Below, one piece after another: positions 1 to 5,318 of a stretch of DNA of 9,298 bases (its first letter is position 1; each line of letters begins with the position of its first letter). Below the pieces are notes generated by a model. That model made no database searches. It was not told the origin of the DNA and worked only from the letters and a program-made list of their open reading frames with translations. Source of the stretch: an uncultured Chitinophagaceae bacterium (lineage in GTDB: Bacteria > Bacteroidota > Bacteroidia > Chitinophagales > Chitinophagaceae). A program made the position numbers and the translations under genes. The stretch is from the NCBI GenBank assembly GCA_946479005.1, contig CAMLEM010000045.1:1-9298 (forward strand), written 5' to 3'.

Positions 1-42
1 GAGTGGCTTTTGAATGAGGTTATATGATACAGGCCTTGCCAT
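1..42 (-). CDS. nuoB: NADH-quinone oxidoreductase subunit B, N-terminal 14 codons only
   Basis: An ATG at 42-40 on the minus strand opens a frame that runs off the window edge and reads MARPVSYNLIQKPL. It starts 24 bases after the nuoA stop. NuoB carries the N2 iron-sulfur cluster in the peripheral arm of complex I, and nuoB normally follows nuoA directly. None of the NuoB cluster-binding cysteines lie in this short piece, so the call rests on gene order and on an N-terminus that looks like Bacteroidota NuoB. Only a weak A-rich stretch (TTAAGAAA) precedes the ATG, which is usual for this phylum. The fragment is cut by the window, not broken. Confidence 0.68.
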   Translation of the reverse strand, partial: MARPVSYNLIQKPL

Positions 43-66
43 TTTCTTAAGTTTTAATGATTACCA

Positions 67-462
67 TCAATCCTCCCATTTCAGCGCTCCTCTTTTCACG
101 ATGTAGATAAATCCGCAAAGGAAGAAACCAACGAACATCAAAACAGCCCAAAAACCGCTCCAACCAAGCTCTGTGAAATTCACCGCGTAAGGGTAAAAAA
201 AGATCACTTCCACGTCGAATAACACGAATAAGATGGCGGTTAGAAAATACTTGATCGCTACCGGCTGCCGGGCGTCACCGTGTGTTTCGATACCGCTGGC
301 GAAATTCTGGAGCTTATCGCTGGTCCGGCGCTTGGGACCGAGCATATGGGTTACAAACATTAAAAATCCCACTAATCCCACGGCGATCAGCACCTGCAAT
401 AAAACCGGCATATATGACCCGGAATCTGAGGGGTTTAATGATGTTTGGAGCAGGTAATTCAT
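67..462 (-). CDS. nuoA: NADH-quinone oxidoreductase subunit A (complex I)
   Basis: NuoA (ND3 homologue) is a small membrane subunit of the proton-pumping NADH:quinone oxidoreductase and lies at the junction of the membrane and peripheral arms. The 131-residue protein has the expected three transmembrane segments (about 19-40, 70-92 and 103-123). The family loop reads GPKRRTSDKLQNFASGIE (42-59), followed by ARQPVAIKYFL. The conserved FDVE motif has D83 and E85, and the C-terminus ends GALKWED as in Bacteroidota homologues. The loop has FASG where E. coli has FESG. The start at 462 is supported by a TAAATTTG promoter element 7 bases upstream. A start at Met18 (SYMPVLLQ) would remove an unusual 17-residue N-terminal extension and cannot be excluded. 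nuoB follows after 24 bases, and a likely terminator separates nuoA from the upstream TPR gene. Confidence 0.96.
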   Translation of the reverse strand: MNYLLQTSLNPSDSGSYMPVLLQVLIAVGLVGFLMFVTHMLGPKRRTSDKLQNFASGIETHGDARQPVAIKYFLTAILFVLFDVEVIFFYPYAVNFTELGWSGFWAVLMFVGFFLCGFIYIVKRGALKWED

Positions 463-469
463 CGGACCG

Positions 470-477
470 CAAATTTA
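470..477 (-). promoter_or_regulatory. Bacteroidota-type -7 promoter element for nuoA
   Basis: The minus strand reads TAAATTTG here, an exact match to the Bacteroidota -7 consensus TAnnTTTG. Only 7 bases separate it from the nuoA ATG, so the transcript would have almost no leader. I could not find a clear TTTG at about -33, so this is a half-supported promoter. Confidence 0.5.
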
Positions 478-521
478 CAGGATTCCTGATTGCGGATTTG
501 TTTTTTTACCGGTTCCGCACT

Positions 522-577
522 CAAATCCCAAACCCCAATACCCAAATCCGGAATCCGGAATCCGGATTCCGGAATCA
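522..577. repeat. 7-base-periodic AATCC repeat tract, copy 1 (TPR-nuoA gap)
   Basis: The tract contains AAATCCC-like units followed by GGAATCC units repeated at 7-base spacing. It ends in a 20-base perfect palindrome at 554-573 (TCCGGAATCCGGATTCCGGA). The 20-mer at 544-563 recurs exactly, in the opposite orientation, at 3626-3645. The minus strand of 522-550 carries four G runs (GG, GGG, GGGG, GGG) with 3-4 base spacers, so a G-quadruplex is conceivable upstream of nuoA. No protein can sensibly be read through it. Confidence 0.8.
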
Positions 578-578
578 A

Positions 579-612
579 AGAAAAATCCCCCGCTTGTAAC
601 AGACAGGGGACT
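579..612 (-). terminator. Probable intrinsic terminator after the TPR gene
   Basis: On the minus strand, about 27 bases past the TPR stop codon, TCCCC (610-606) can pair with GGGGA (590-586), with a possible inner TGT/ACA pairing. The 3' arm runs straight into ATTTTTCTTTG. A stem with a U-run in this place would end the TPR transcript before nuoA. The stem is short, so this is moderate support. An AT-rich hairpin (TTCTTTT/AAAAGAA, 628-613) lies just before it. Confidence 0.5.
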
Positions 613-638
613 TTCTTTTGTAAAAGAAGAAAACCGAG

Positions 639-2360
639 TTATGACTTTTCCGGAGTTTTTGCTGCGGAAGAGGTTTTTGTTTGAGGTTTAGGTGCCGGCT
701 TGCCACGTGGTGTGGTATTGGGCATACTTTCGATCTGGTTAATGTACTCCTGGATCTTTTCGGCGTTAGCCACGTCGATATCTTTCCATTTCCGGAAATA
801 TTCCAGGGATTTATTCTTATCCTTGGCCTCGTTGATATAGTAGGCGGCAAGAAAACGCACCGAACTGATATATTGTTTGCGATACTTCGCCGTATCCTTT
901 TCAGCGAAAGCCAGGAGGTTCAATGCATCAGGCACTGCGATACTGTCTTTTTTCACGGTATCCACTGCCAAACTTGAGTTGAATGCCCACTCATAACCAT
1001 ACACCTGGTCGGGGAACTGGCTGGCAATGCCCAGGAACACCTCTCGTCCTTTTCCATAATTCTCGCTGAAATAATATGCCACACCCAGGTCGAACAGGTC
1101 ATTGATGCTGGAAGGCTTGGGCTTGATCTCGATGATCTTCTCGATCAGCATCGCTTCCTTGTCTCTTTTCTTGTTATCCTTGAAATAGGCAACGCCTTTT
1201 TTCATCAGGTCAACCTTAAGGGTAACCGGGGTATCCACTGTGATAGCCTGGGCATAGGTATTCAGGATCTCTTCATCTGTTCCGCCTGTTTTATCAAGGA
1301 TCTTTGCCCTCAGCTCGAAATCATAGAGACCAAGATCTTCAGGGTTCTTCTTCTGGAAAAAGAGATCGCTGTATTTCTTTGCACCATTGAAATCGCCGCT
1401 CTCGAAAGAGGCATCAGCCAGGAGCCTGTAAACTTTAGGCTTGGTATTCTCACCCAGGGCTGTAACCACCATATTTGCTTTGGTGACCGCGCAATTCCAA
1501 TCCTTCCTCGCCCAGCAAAGCTGTGCATACAGGTATTCATCCTGGATATCCTTTTCTCCCTTGCTGGCTATATATTTTTGCAACTGGTCTTCTGCCTCGG
1601 CGTATTGCTGGCGGAAGAAATAATAATAAAAGAGTTCGAAATAGCCTGCGGAGAACCCGGCATCTTTCTGCACGGCTTCCTGCAGGTAGCTATGGAAGAA
1701 TTCTCCATTGCGCTGGGATTCGAACAACTGGGCCAGGCGAAGGCTGGCGCGGGCATATGAAGGACTTACTTCCAGGGCTTTCTTATAACTCTTAAAAGCA
1801 TCGCCTCCACCTTCTCCCTTTCCGGCCTTACGATAGGCATCGCCTAGCGCCACCCAGTACATCGGGTTGTTCTTATCGATGTCAACGACCTCTTTCATCA
1901 ATTTGACCGCGTAATTAAAATCGCCGGTCTTGGAATCCATAATCCCACGGCTTACCGCGTGCAGGATCTTGGGATCATTTCCCTTCCTGCCACGGCTGGC
2001 TGTGATGGCGGATTCAAAGGCCTGGCGGGCTGCATCCGGCTTATTCTCCAGGAGGTCGAGATGACCACGGCCCACCAGCAAAATGGGGTTATTATTGGTA
2101 GATGCCAGCGATTTTTCATACAACTGGCGGGCAGCCGCTTTCCGTGCACCCATTATCTCTTCCGACTCGAGGTAGGTTTGTCCCAACCAGTAGATCGCGT
2201 CCGCATCATTCGGATTCACCGCGATTATCTTTTCAAAAGTTGAGGCAGCACTCTTGTACCTTTTCGCCATCAGGTGCCTGATGCCATCATCTACAGATTG
2301 AGCTTGCAGGACTGCTGTCATCAGCAGGGCTGAAGCAAGTGTGAACATGGTTTTCTTCAT
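639..2360 (-). CDS. Secreted tetratricopeptide repeat (TPR) protein
   Basis: The 573-residue protein begins with a signal peptide (MKKTMFTLASALLMTAVLQAQS, likely cleaved near residue 20-22, no lipobox), so it should act in the periplasm. The mature part is a chain of TPR-type helical pairs along most of its length. Clear units include YKSAASTFEKIIAVNPNDADAIYWLGQTY (about 35-63), a DFNYAVKLMKEVVDIDKNNPMYWVALGDAY unit, and SYKKALEVSPSYARASLRLAQLF. The last 35 or so residues are rich in P, T, K and S and probably disordered. TPR arrays bind other proteins, and the partner is unknown. A strong Shine-Dalgarno fixes the start. The gene lies 39 bases after the PstS-like gene, so it is probably the last gene of that operon. 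I infer an envelope role together with the TonB and PstS-like proteins. Confidence 0.9.
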   Translation of the reverse strand: MKKTMFTLASALLMTAVLQAQSVDDGIRHLMAKRYKSAASTFEKIIAVNPNDADAIYWLGQTYLESEEIMGARKAAARQLYEKSLASTNNNPILLVGRGHLDLLENKPDAARQAFESAITASRGRKGNDPKILHAVSRGIMDSKTGDFNYAVKLMKEVVDIDKNNPMYWVALGDAYRKAGKGEGGGDAFKSYKKALEVSPSYARASLRLAQLFESQRNGEFFHSYLQEAVQKDAGFSAGYFELFYYYFFRQQYAEAEDQLQKYIASKGEKDIQDEYLYAQLCWARKDWNCAVTKANMVVTALGENTKPKVYRLLADASFESGDFNGAKKYSDLFFQKKNPEDLGLYDFELRAKILDKTGGTDEEILNTYAQAITVDTPVTLKVDLMKKGVAYFKDNKKRDKEAMLIEKIIEIKPKPSSINDLFDLGVAYYFSENYGKGREVFLGIASQFPDQVYGYEWAFNSSLAVDTVKKDSIAVPDALNLLAFAEKDTAKYRKQYISSVRFLAAYYINEAKDKNKSLEYFRKWKDIDVANAEKIQEYINQIESMPNTTPRGKPAPKPQTKTSSAAKTPEKS

Positions 2361-2364
2361 TTTT

Positions 2365-2373
2365 CTTCTCCTT
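2365..2373 (-). promoter_or_regulatory. Strong Shine-Dalgarno of the TPR gene
   Basis: The minus strand reads AAGGAGAAG, with GGAG 7 bases from the TPR ATG. This is close to the classical ribosome-binding sequence. Other starts in this window lack it, as is usual in Bacteroidota. It fixes the TPR start at 2360. Confidence 0.6.
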
Positions 2374-2399
2374 TTATATTTACAAAAAAACGCTCGAAA

Positions 2400-3338
2400 T
2401 CATTCTTCATTCAACTCTATAGGTCTCACTCCAAAATTCTTCAGTACGGTGGGAACCAGGTAGGCTCTTCGAAAGATCAGTTGCCCGATATCGCCTGTCA
2501 TAAAACCCGCAAAAGCGTACCCGAGGCCCTTATGTCTTTCTTTTAGAATGTAAACCAAATCCCGTACCAGCGGGTACCGCCCGTTATATATGTTCTCCTG
2601 GTATGCTTTAACAAAAGATTCAGGATCATTAGTGCTTTCGAGCGAGGCCACGCGTACTTTTTTCAAAAAACTTAACTGTTGTTCATCTTCCGGGTTCCCG
2701 ATCCAGCTGACACCTATGAAACCCACCACACCCGGGTTTTGAGAGACATAACTGATCACTTCTTCGCTGCTGCTGGCAGCCATCGCTTTTGGCGTCAGGC
2801 TGTCTCCCCTCAACACAGAATCGATGATAAAACGTACCGTACTGGTTGCTTTAACTCCGTCAAAAACAGGAATTAAATCTTTATTAAACCGGCCTTTTAA
2901 CAAAGCTCTCAGTTCTTCCATCGTAAAAACCGAATCCGGTGAATCGGGGTGCACGATCACCGCGATCGCATCTTTGGCCATCACCCGTGAATGCGGCTGC
3001 ACCCGTAGCGAATCCGTCATCACCGACTCTTCATATTCATTGTAAGTTCTCGTGGCGATCACCATCCGGATACTATCCACTGTAAGATCTCTCAAGCAAT
3101 CCGCTTCCGGTTTGTAATGCACCTGGATCTTTGTCCCGGGACGGTTCGATTCATACACTTTCACCTGTTCGTCGATCACGGGACGGAAACTTTCGTCGGC
3201 GCTGATATGAATGGTGCCCCTGCTTCCCGTATCCGGTTTTTCCGCGGCCCGCTCATCGTATGACTTACAGGCGCTGAAATAAATACCGCCCAGGCAGATC
3301 ATTAATAACACCGGGATCACCTGCCGCACACCCCTCAT
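2400..3338 (-). CDS. PstS-like substrate-binding lipoprotein
   Basis: The 312-residue protein starts with a lipoprotein signal peptide ending FSAC, with Cys24 as the lipidation site, so it should be membrane-anchored. The rest resembles the PstS-type periplasmic binding fold (PBP-like): GTIHISADESFRPVIDEQV (41-59), DAIAVIVHPDSP (123-134), FTMEELRALLKGR, EEVISYVSQNPGVVGFIGVSWI (192-213) and NGRYPLVRDLVYILKE (252-267). Classical PstS binds phosphate through a TGSG-like loop and an SGT loop. Here those places read ADESF and KATSTVRF, so the ligand may not be phosphate. No pstC/A/B transporter genes are nearby. The start is set at 3338 because that ATG overlaps the upstream stop (ATGA) and leaves the signal peptide at the very N-terminus. 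An in-frame ATG at 3377 would bury it. Probably translationally coupled to the membrane protein upstream. Confidence 0.85.
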   Translation of the reverse strand: MRGVRQVIPVLLMICLGGIYFSACKSYDERAAEKPDTGSRGTIHISADESFRPVIDEQVKVYESNRPGTKIQVHYKPEADCLRDLTVDSIRMVIATRTYNEYEESVMTDSLRVQPHSRVMAKDAIAVIVHPDSPDSVFTMEELRALLKGRFNKDLIPVFDGVKATSTVRFIIDSVLRGDSLTPKAMAASSSEEVISYVSQNPGVVGFIGVSWIGNPEDEQQLSFLKKVRVASLESTNDPESFVKAYQENIYNGRYPLVRDLVYILKERHKGLGYAFAGFMTGDIGQLIFRRAYLVPTVLKNFGVRPIELNEE

Positions 3339-3577
3339 CTGAAATAATTTTTCTTGTACCCCCGGTATATCCTCCATATCCCGTAAACGATGCAGATGCC
3401 TCCAAAGATCTTGTCCATATCATTGGGCGGAAACTTTTCATTGAAGCCAATGTCGAACCTGTTCCGGAAGAAAAAGAACACGCCGAGGAGCAGGATGATC
3501 ACACCCATTCCATAGTCCATCACCGACCGCATCATCGATACCTGTTTGCGCTTCTTATTCTCGTATTCTTCGAACAT
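3335..3577 (-). CDS. Small two-helix membrane protein of unknown function
   Basis: The 80-residue protein has two hydrophobic segments (about 18-37, GVIILLLGVFFFF core; and 56-72, KIFGGICIVYGIWRIYRG). A basic KKRK lies before the first and RGYKKNYFR ends the protein. By the positive-inside rule both ends face the cytoplasm, with a short loop containing PPNDMDK outside. I do not recognise a named family. The stop overlaps the PstS-like start as ATGA, which argues that the gene is real and cotranslated. A TAGATTTG element 25 bases upstream suggests that this gene opens the transcript carrying the PstS-like and TPR genes. Confidence 0.8.
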   Translation of the reverse strand: MFEEYENKKRKQVSMMRSVMDYGMGVIILLLGVFFFFRNRFDIGFNEKFPPNDMDKIFGGICIVYGIWRIYRGYKKNYFR

Positions 3578-3602
3578 TTACACCCCGGTTTTTCAGGGGA
3601 CA

Positions 3603-3610
3603 CAAATCTA
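3603..3610 (-). promoter_or_regulatory. Bacteroidota-type -7 promoter element for the membrane protein/PstS-like/TPR operon
   Basis: The minus strand reads TAGATTTG, an exact match to TAnnTTTG, 25 bases before the ATG at 3577. Repeat tract copy 2 occupies the place where a -33 element would be, and no TTTG is visible there. The short leader contains CCCC and GGGG (3599-3596 and 3586-3583) that could form a 4-base-pair hairpin. Confidence 0.5.
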
Positions 3611-3645
3611 AGGAATCCGGATTTGGGATTCCGGATTCCGGATTT
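3611..3645. repeat. 7-base-periodic AATCC repeat tract, copy 2 (inverted orientation)
   Basis: The plus strand reads GGAATCC, GGATTTG, GGATTCC and GGATTCC units at about 7-base spacing. It is the reverse orientation of the tracts at 522, 3705 and 4780. Its 3618-3637 segment is a perfect 20-base inverted match to 3713-3732. Confidence 0.8.
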
Positions 3646-3732
3646 CTTTAAACCCAATTTTCCCTACAATTCAGAGCTTTCCGGCTAAAGCAATCAATCC
3701 GCGTAAATCCCAAATCCGGAATCCCAAATCCG
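3618..3732. repeat. Inverted repeat with perfect 20-base arms
   Basis: The left arm 3618-3637 (CGGATTTGGGATTCCGGATT) is the exact reverse complement of the right arm 3713-3732, with 75 bases between. It fills most of the gap between the TonB stop and the next minus-strand gene. In RNA it could form a long stem. The inner part also has a small GCTTT/AAAGC hairpin (3676-3691). There is no U-run after it, so I do not call it a terminator. Confidence 0.75.
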
Positions 3733-3739
3733 AAATCCC
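3705..3739. repeat. 7-base-periodic AATCC repeat tract, copy 3
   Basis: The tract reads AAATCCC, AAATCCGG, AATCCC, AAATCCG and AAATCCC units in series. It lies immediately downstream of the TonB stop on the minus strand and pairs with copy 2. Confidence 0.8.
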
Positions 3740-3740
3740 T

Positions 3741-4553
3741 TCACTCCAATCCCACGAAGCTTACCGGCAACATAAAACTCGCTGTCACATATACTCCATT
3801 CTGCCTCGCGGGTTTCCACTTCGGCATCTTCCTGCAAACCCTTAATACTTCCTGGTCGTATTCATACCCCGCGCTCTGAACGATCTTAAATTCACTCACC
3901 CTGCCATCCGCGCCGATCGTGAAGCGTATATGTACGGTCTTCTTTTCCCCCGCCTGCAATTCATCAGGTGTCACAAGGTTCGAGGACATAAATTGACGTA
4001 GCGCCTCGGGACCACCGGGAAATCCCGCTTCTATCTCATCCGGAACAAACGGTTGATCCGGTTCTGATGGGGAGGCCGTAACCCGCACGGCTGGCCTGGT
4101 GAGCACCGGCTGTATGGGAATGTTTGACAGGGGCAGTGTTCCGTGGTTTCTATCCGAAGGCATTGCTGTTCTAAGATCCTCCTGCGTTGCCAGCCTGTTC
4201 AACGCATCCTCGTCCGGCCTGATTATGATCCGTGATGTTGAGATCCTTTCCTGTACGGAAGATGAAGTTGCCGCGGGTGTGTGTACCACAGGTGGAGGAG
4301 GTGCAGGAAGAAATGGATCTTCAGTAAGAAGGATCCTTGGGTCACTATGGGTAATGATCCTGTACCTGGGCTCCGGGATCTTTCGGAATGCCAAAAAAGA
4401 AAAAACAATCGCCGCGAAAGCAAACATCATTGAAACCGCGATCCACATTCTCCTGGAATAATGCTCTCGCAATTCGTAGGCCCCATAATCCTTGTTACGA
4501 TGCTCGAAAAGGATATCGAGCAGGTCAGACCTGAGGATGTCTTTGCTGTCCAT
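3741..4553 (-). CDS. TonB family energy transducer
   Basis: TonB proteins pass proton-motive energy from ExbB/ExbD in the inner membrane to outer-membrane TonB-dependent receptors. With the start at 4553 the protein has 270 residues. The cytoplasmic segment MDSKDILRSDLLDILFEHRN is typical of Bacteroidota TonB. It is followed by one transmembrane helix (about 37-56), a proline-rich periplasmic linker (FLPAPPPPVVHTP, 81-93) and a C-terminal TonB domain (about 178-268) containing VHIRFTIGADGRVSEFKIVQSAGYE-type sequence and RKMPKWKPARQNG. An in-frame ATG at 4598 would add 15 residues. I prefer 4553 because family members begin there, but neither start has a good ribosome site. No exbB or exbD lies in the window, and the upstream neighbour is divergent, so those partners must be elsewhere. 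Confidence 0.9.
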   Translation of the reverse strand: MDSKDILRSDLLDILFEHRNKDYGAYELREHYSRRMWIAVSMMFAFAAIVFSFLAFRKIPEPRYRIITHSDPRILLTEDPFLPAPPPPVVHTPAATSSSVQERISTSRIIIRPDEDALNRLATQEDLRTAMPSDRNHGTLPLSNIPIQPVLTRPAVRVTASPSEPDQPFVPDEIEAGFPGGPEALRQFMSSNLVTPDELQAGEKKTVHIRFTIGADGRVSEFKIVQSAGYEYDQEVLRVCRKMPKWKPARQNGVYVTASFMLPVSFVGLE

Positions 4554-4640
4554 TTGTGTATTTGTTTGAAGTGAGATGCCGGCGAGATAAGTTTCCATAA
4601 AGGAATAGACCCTTATCTACTTTAAACAAACGATGCTAAT

Positions 4641-4770
4641 AAATCATGAATAATCAGCGTCATCCGTGTTCTGACTGAATTTAGAAAACTTCGCATTTAA
4701 AAATCTGAATTCGAGTACCCCAACATTCCTTTAGAACACGGATTTTTATGATTGTTATGATTTGTTATGA
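4641..4770. repeat. Inverted-repeat element in the divergent gap (possible MITE-like or dispersed repeat)
   Basis: ATCCGTGTTCT at 4662-4672 is the exact reverse complement of AGAACACGGAT at 4733-4743, 60 bases apart. The flanks extend the symmetry loosely: AATCATGAATAATCAG precedes the left arm, and TTTTATGATT follows the right arm. The right side ends with a near direct repeat, ATTGTTATGA then TTTGTTATGA (4751-4770). The 60-base core is AT-rich and has no gene. No target-site duplication is evident. Confidence 0.5.
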
Positions 4771-4779
4771 TCGATTCCT

Positions 4780-4814
4780 GAAATCCCAAATCGAATATCC
4801 CAAATCCCAAATCC
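4780..4814. repeat. 7-base-periodic AATCC repeat tract, copy 4
   Basis: The tract is GAAATCCC, AAATCG, AATATCCC, AAATCCC and AAATCC in series, a degenerate (AAATCCC)n array. It ends 3 bases before the TATCTTTG promoter element of the phosphatase operon. The minus strand has three GGG runs plus a GG run. Confidence 0.78.
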
Positions 4815-4817
4815 TGG

Positions 4818-4825
4818 TATCTTTG
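4818..4825 (+). promoter_or_regulatory. Bacteroidota-type -7 promoter element for the phosphatase-hisS operon
   Basis: TATCTTTG matches TAnnTTTG and is followed by only CCAA before the ATG at 4830. The transcript should begin at or next to the start codon (leaderless). The -33 region is occupied by repeat tract copy 4, with no clear TTTG. Confidence 0.55.
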
Positions 4826-4829
4826 CCAA

Positions 4830-5318
4830 ATGAAAATCCTAATGGTCTGCCTCGGTAACATCTGCCGCAGTCCGCTCGCGGAAGGGATCCTGCAGCACAA
4901 GGCATTTCAGCGGGGATTGAACTGGAGCGTCGAAAGCGCGGGCACGGAATCCTACCATATCGGCGAGCCGCCACACCGCCTTTCACAAAAAGTGGCGAAG
5001 CTGAACGGGATTGATATTTGTGACCAGCGCGCCAGGAGATTTCATTCCGACGATTTTGAGATATATGACAGGATCTATGCGCTTTCATCGGATGTGCTGG
5101 CTGAAATGAAGAAGATGACGGCTAAAAAATTTGATACCGGCAAAGCTGACCTTTTATTGAATGAACTATATCCCGGCCAGAACAGGGATGTGCCCGACCC
5201 CTGGTACGGTGAAGAACCAGGATACCACGAAGTATTCAGGCTGATCGAAAAAGCCTGCGATGCCATCGTTGAAAAATATGCTTATGACCAGGCCCACTCT
5301 TCCACAAGGCACGCGTGA
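4830..5318 (+). CDS. Low-molecular-weight protein tyrosine phosphatase
   Basis: This cytoplasmic enzyme hydrolyses phosphotyrosine and, in some bacteria, phosphoarginine. The 162-residue protein has the family P-loop right at the N-terminus, CLGNICRS with nucleophile Cys7 and Arg13 (C-x5-R), followed by SAGTESYHIGEPPHR. The general-acid loop is DPWYG with Asp123, and the C-terminal helix is YHEVFRLIEKACDAIVEKY. It is complete and should be active. The last 12 or so residues (YDQAHSSTRHA) lie beyond the usual end of the family and are encoded in the stretch that overlaps hisS. It is the first gene of a three-gene operon. The start at 4830 is fixed by the motif position and the promoter element. 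The target is unknown. Confidence 0.94.
   Translation: MKILMVCLGNICRSPLAEGILQHKAFQRGLNWSVESAGTESYHIGEPPHRLSQKVAKLNGIDICDQRARRFHSDDFEIYDRIYALSSDVLAEMKKMTAKKFDTGKADLLLNELYPGQNRDVPDPWYGEEPGYHEVFRLIEKACDAIVEKYAYDQAHSSTRHA

Noticed and set aside
490..684. Plus-strand open frame of 64 codons through the TPR-nuoA gap
   Set aside because: It is built from the repeat tract (SGIRNPDSG-like translation) and runs antisense into the TPR gene. It has no promoter or family likeness.
3676..3691. GCTTT/AAAGC hairpin considered as the TonB terminator
   Set aside because: The stem is only 5 base pairs and the minus strand has no U-run after it.
4099..4461. Plus-strand open frame of 120 codons opposite the TonB gene
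   Set aside because: It is antisense to a well-supported TonB protein, has no signal or motif of its own, and extends through the proline-rich linker region.
4780..4814. Repeat tract considered as a CRISPR array
   Set aside because: Units are only 7 bases and contiguous, with no spacers and no cas genes in the window.
4765..5088. Minus-strand open frame of 107 codons antisense to the phosphatase
   Set aside because: The composition is that of a shadow frame (many R, S, C residues), and the opposite strand encodes a clear phosphatase.
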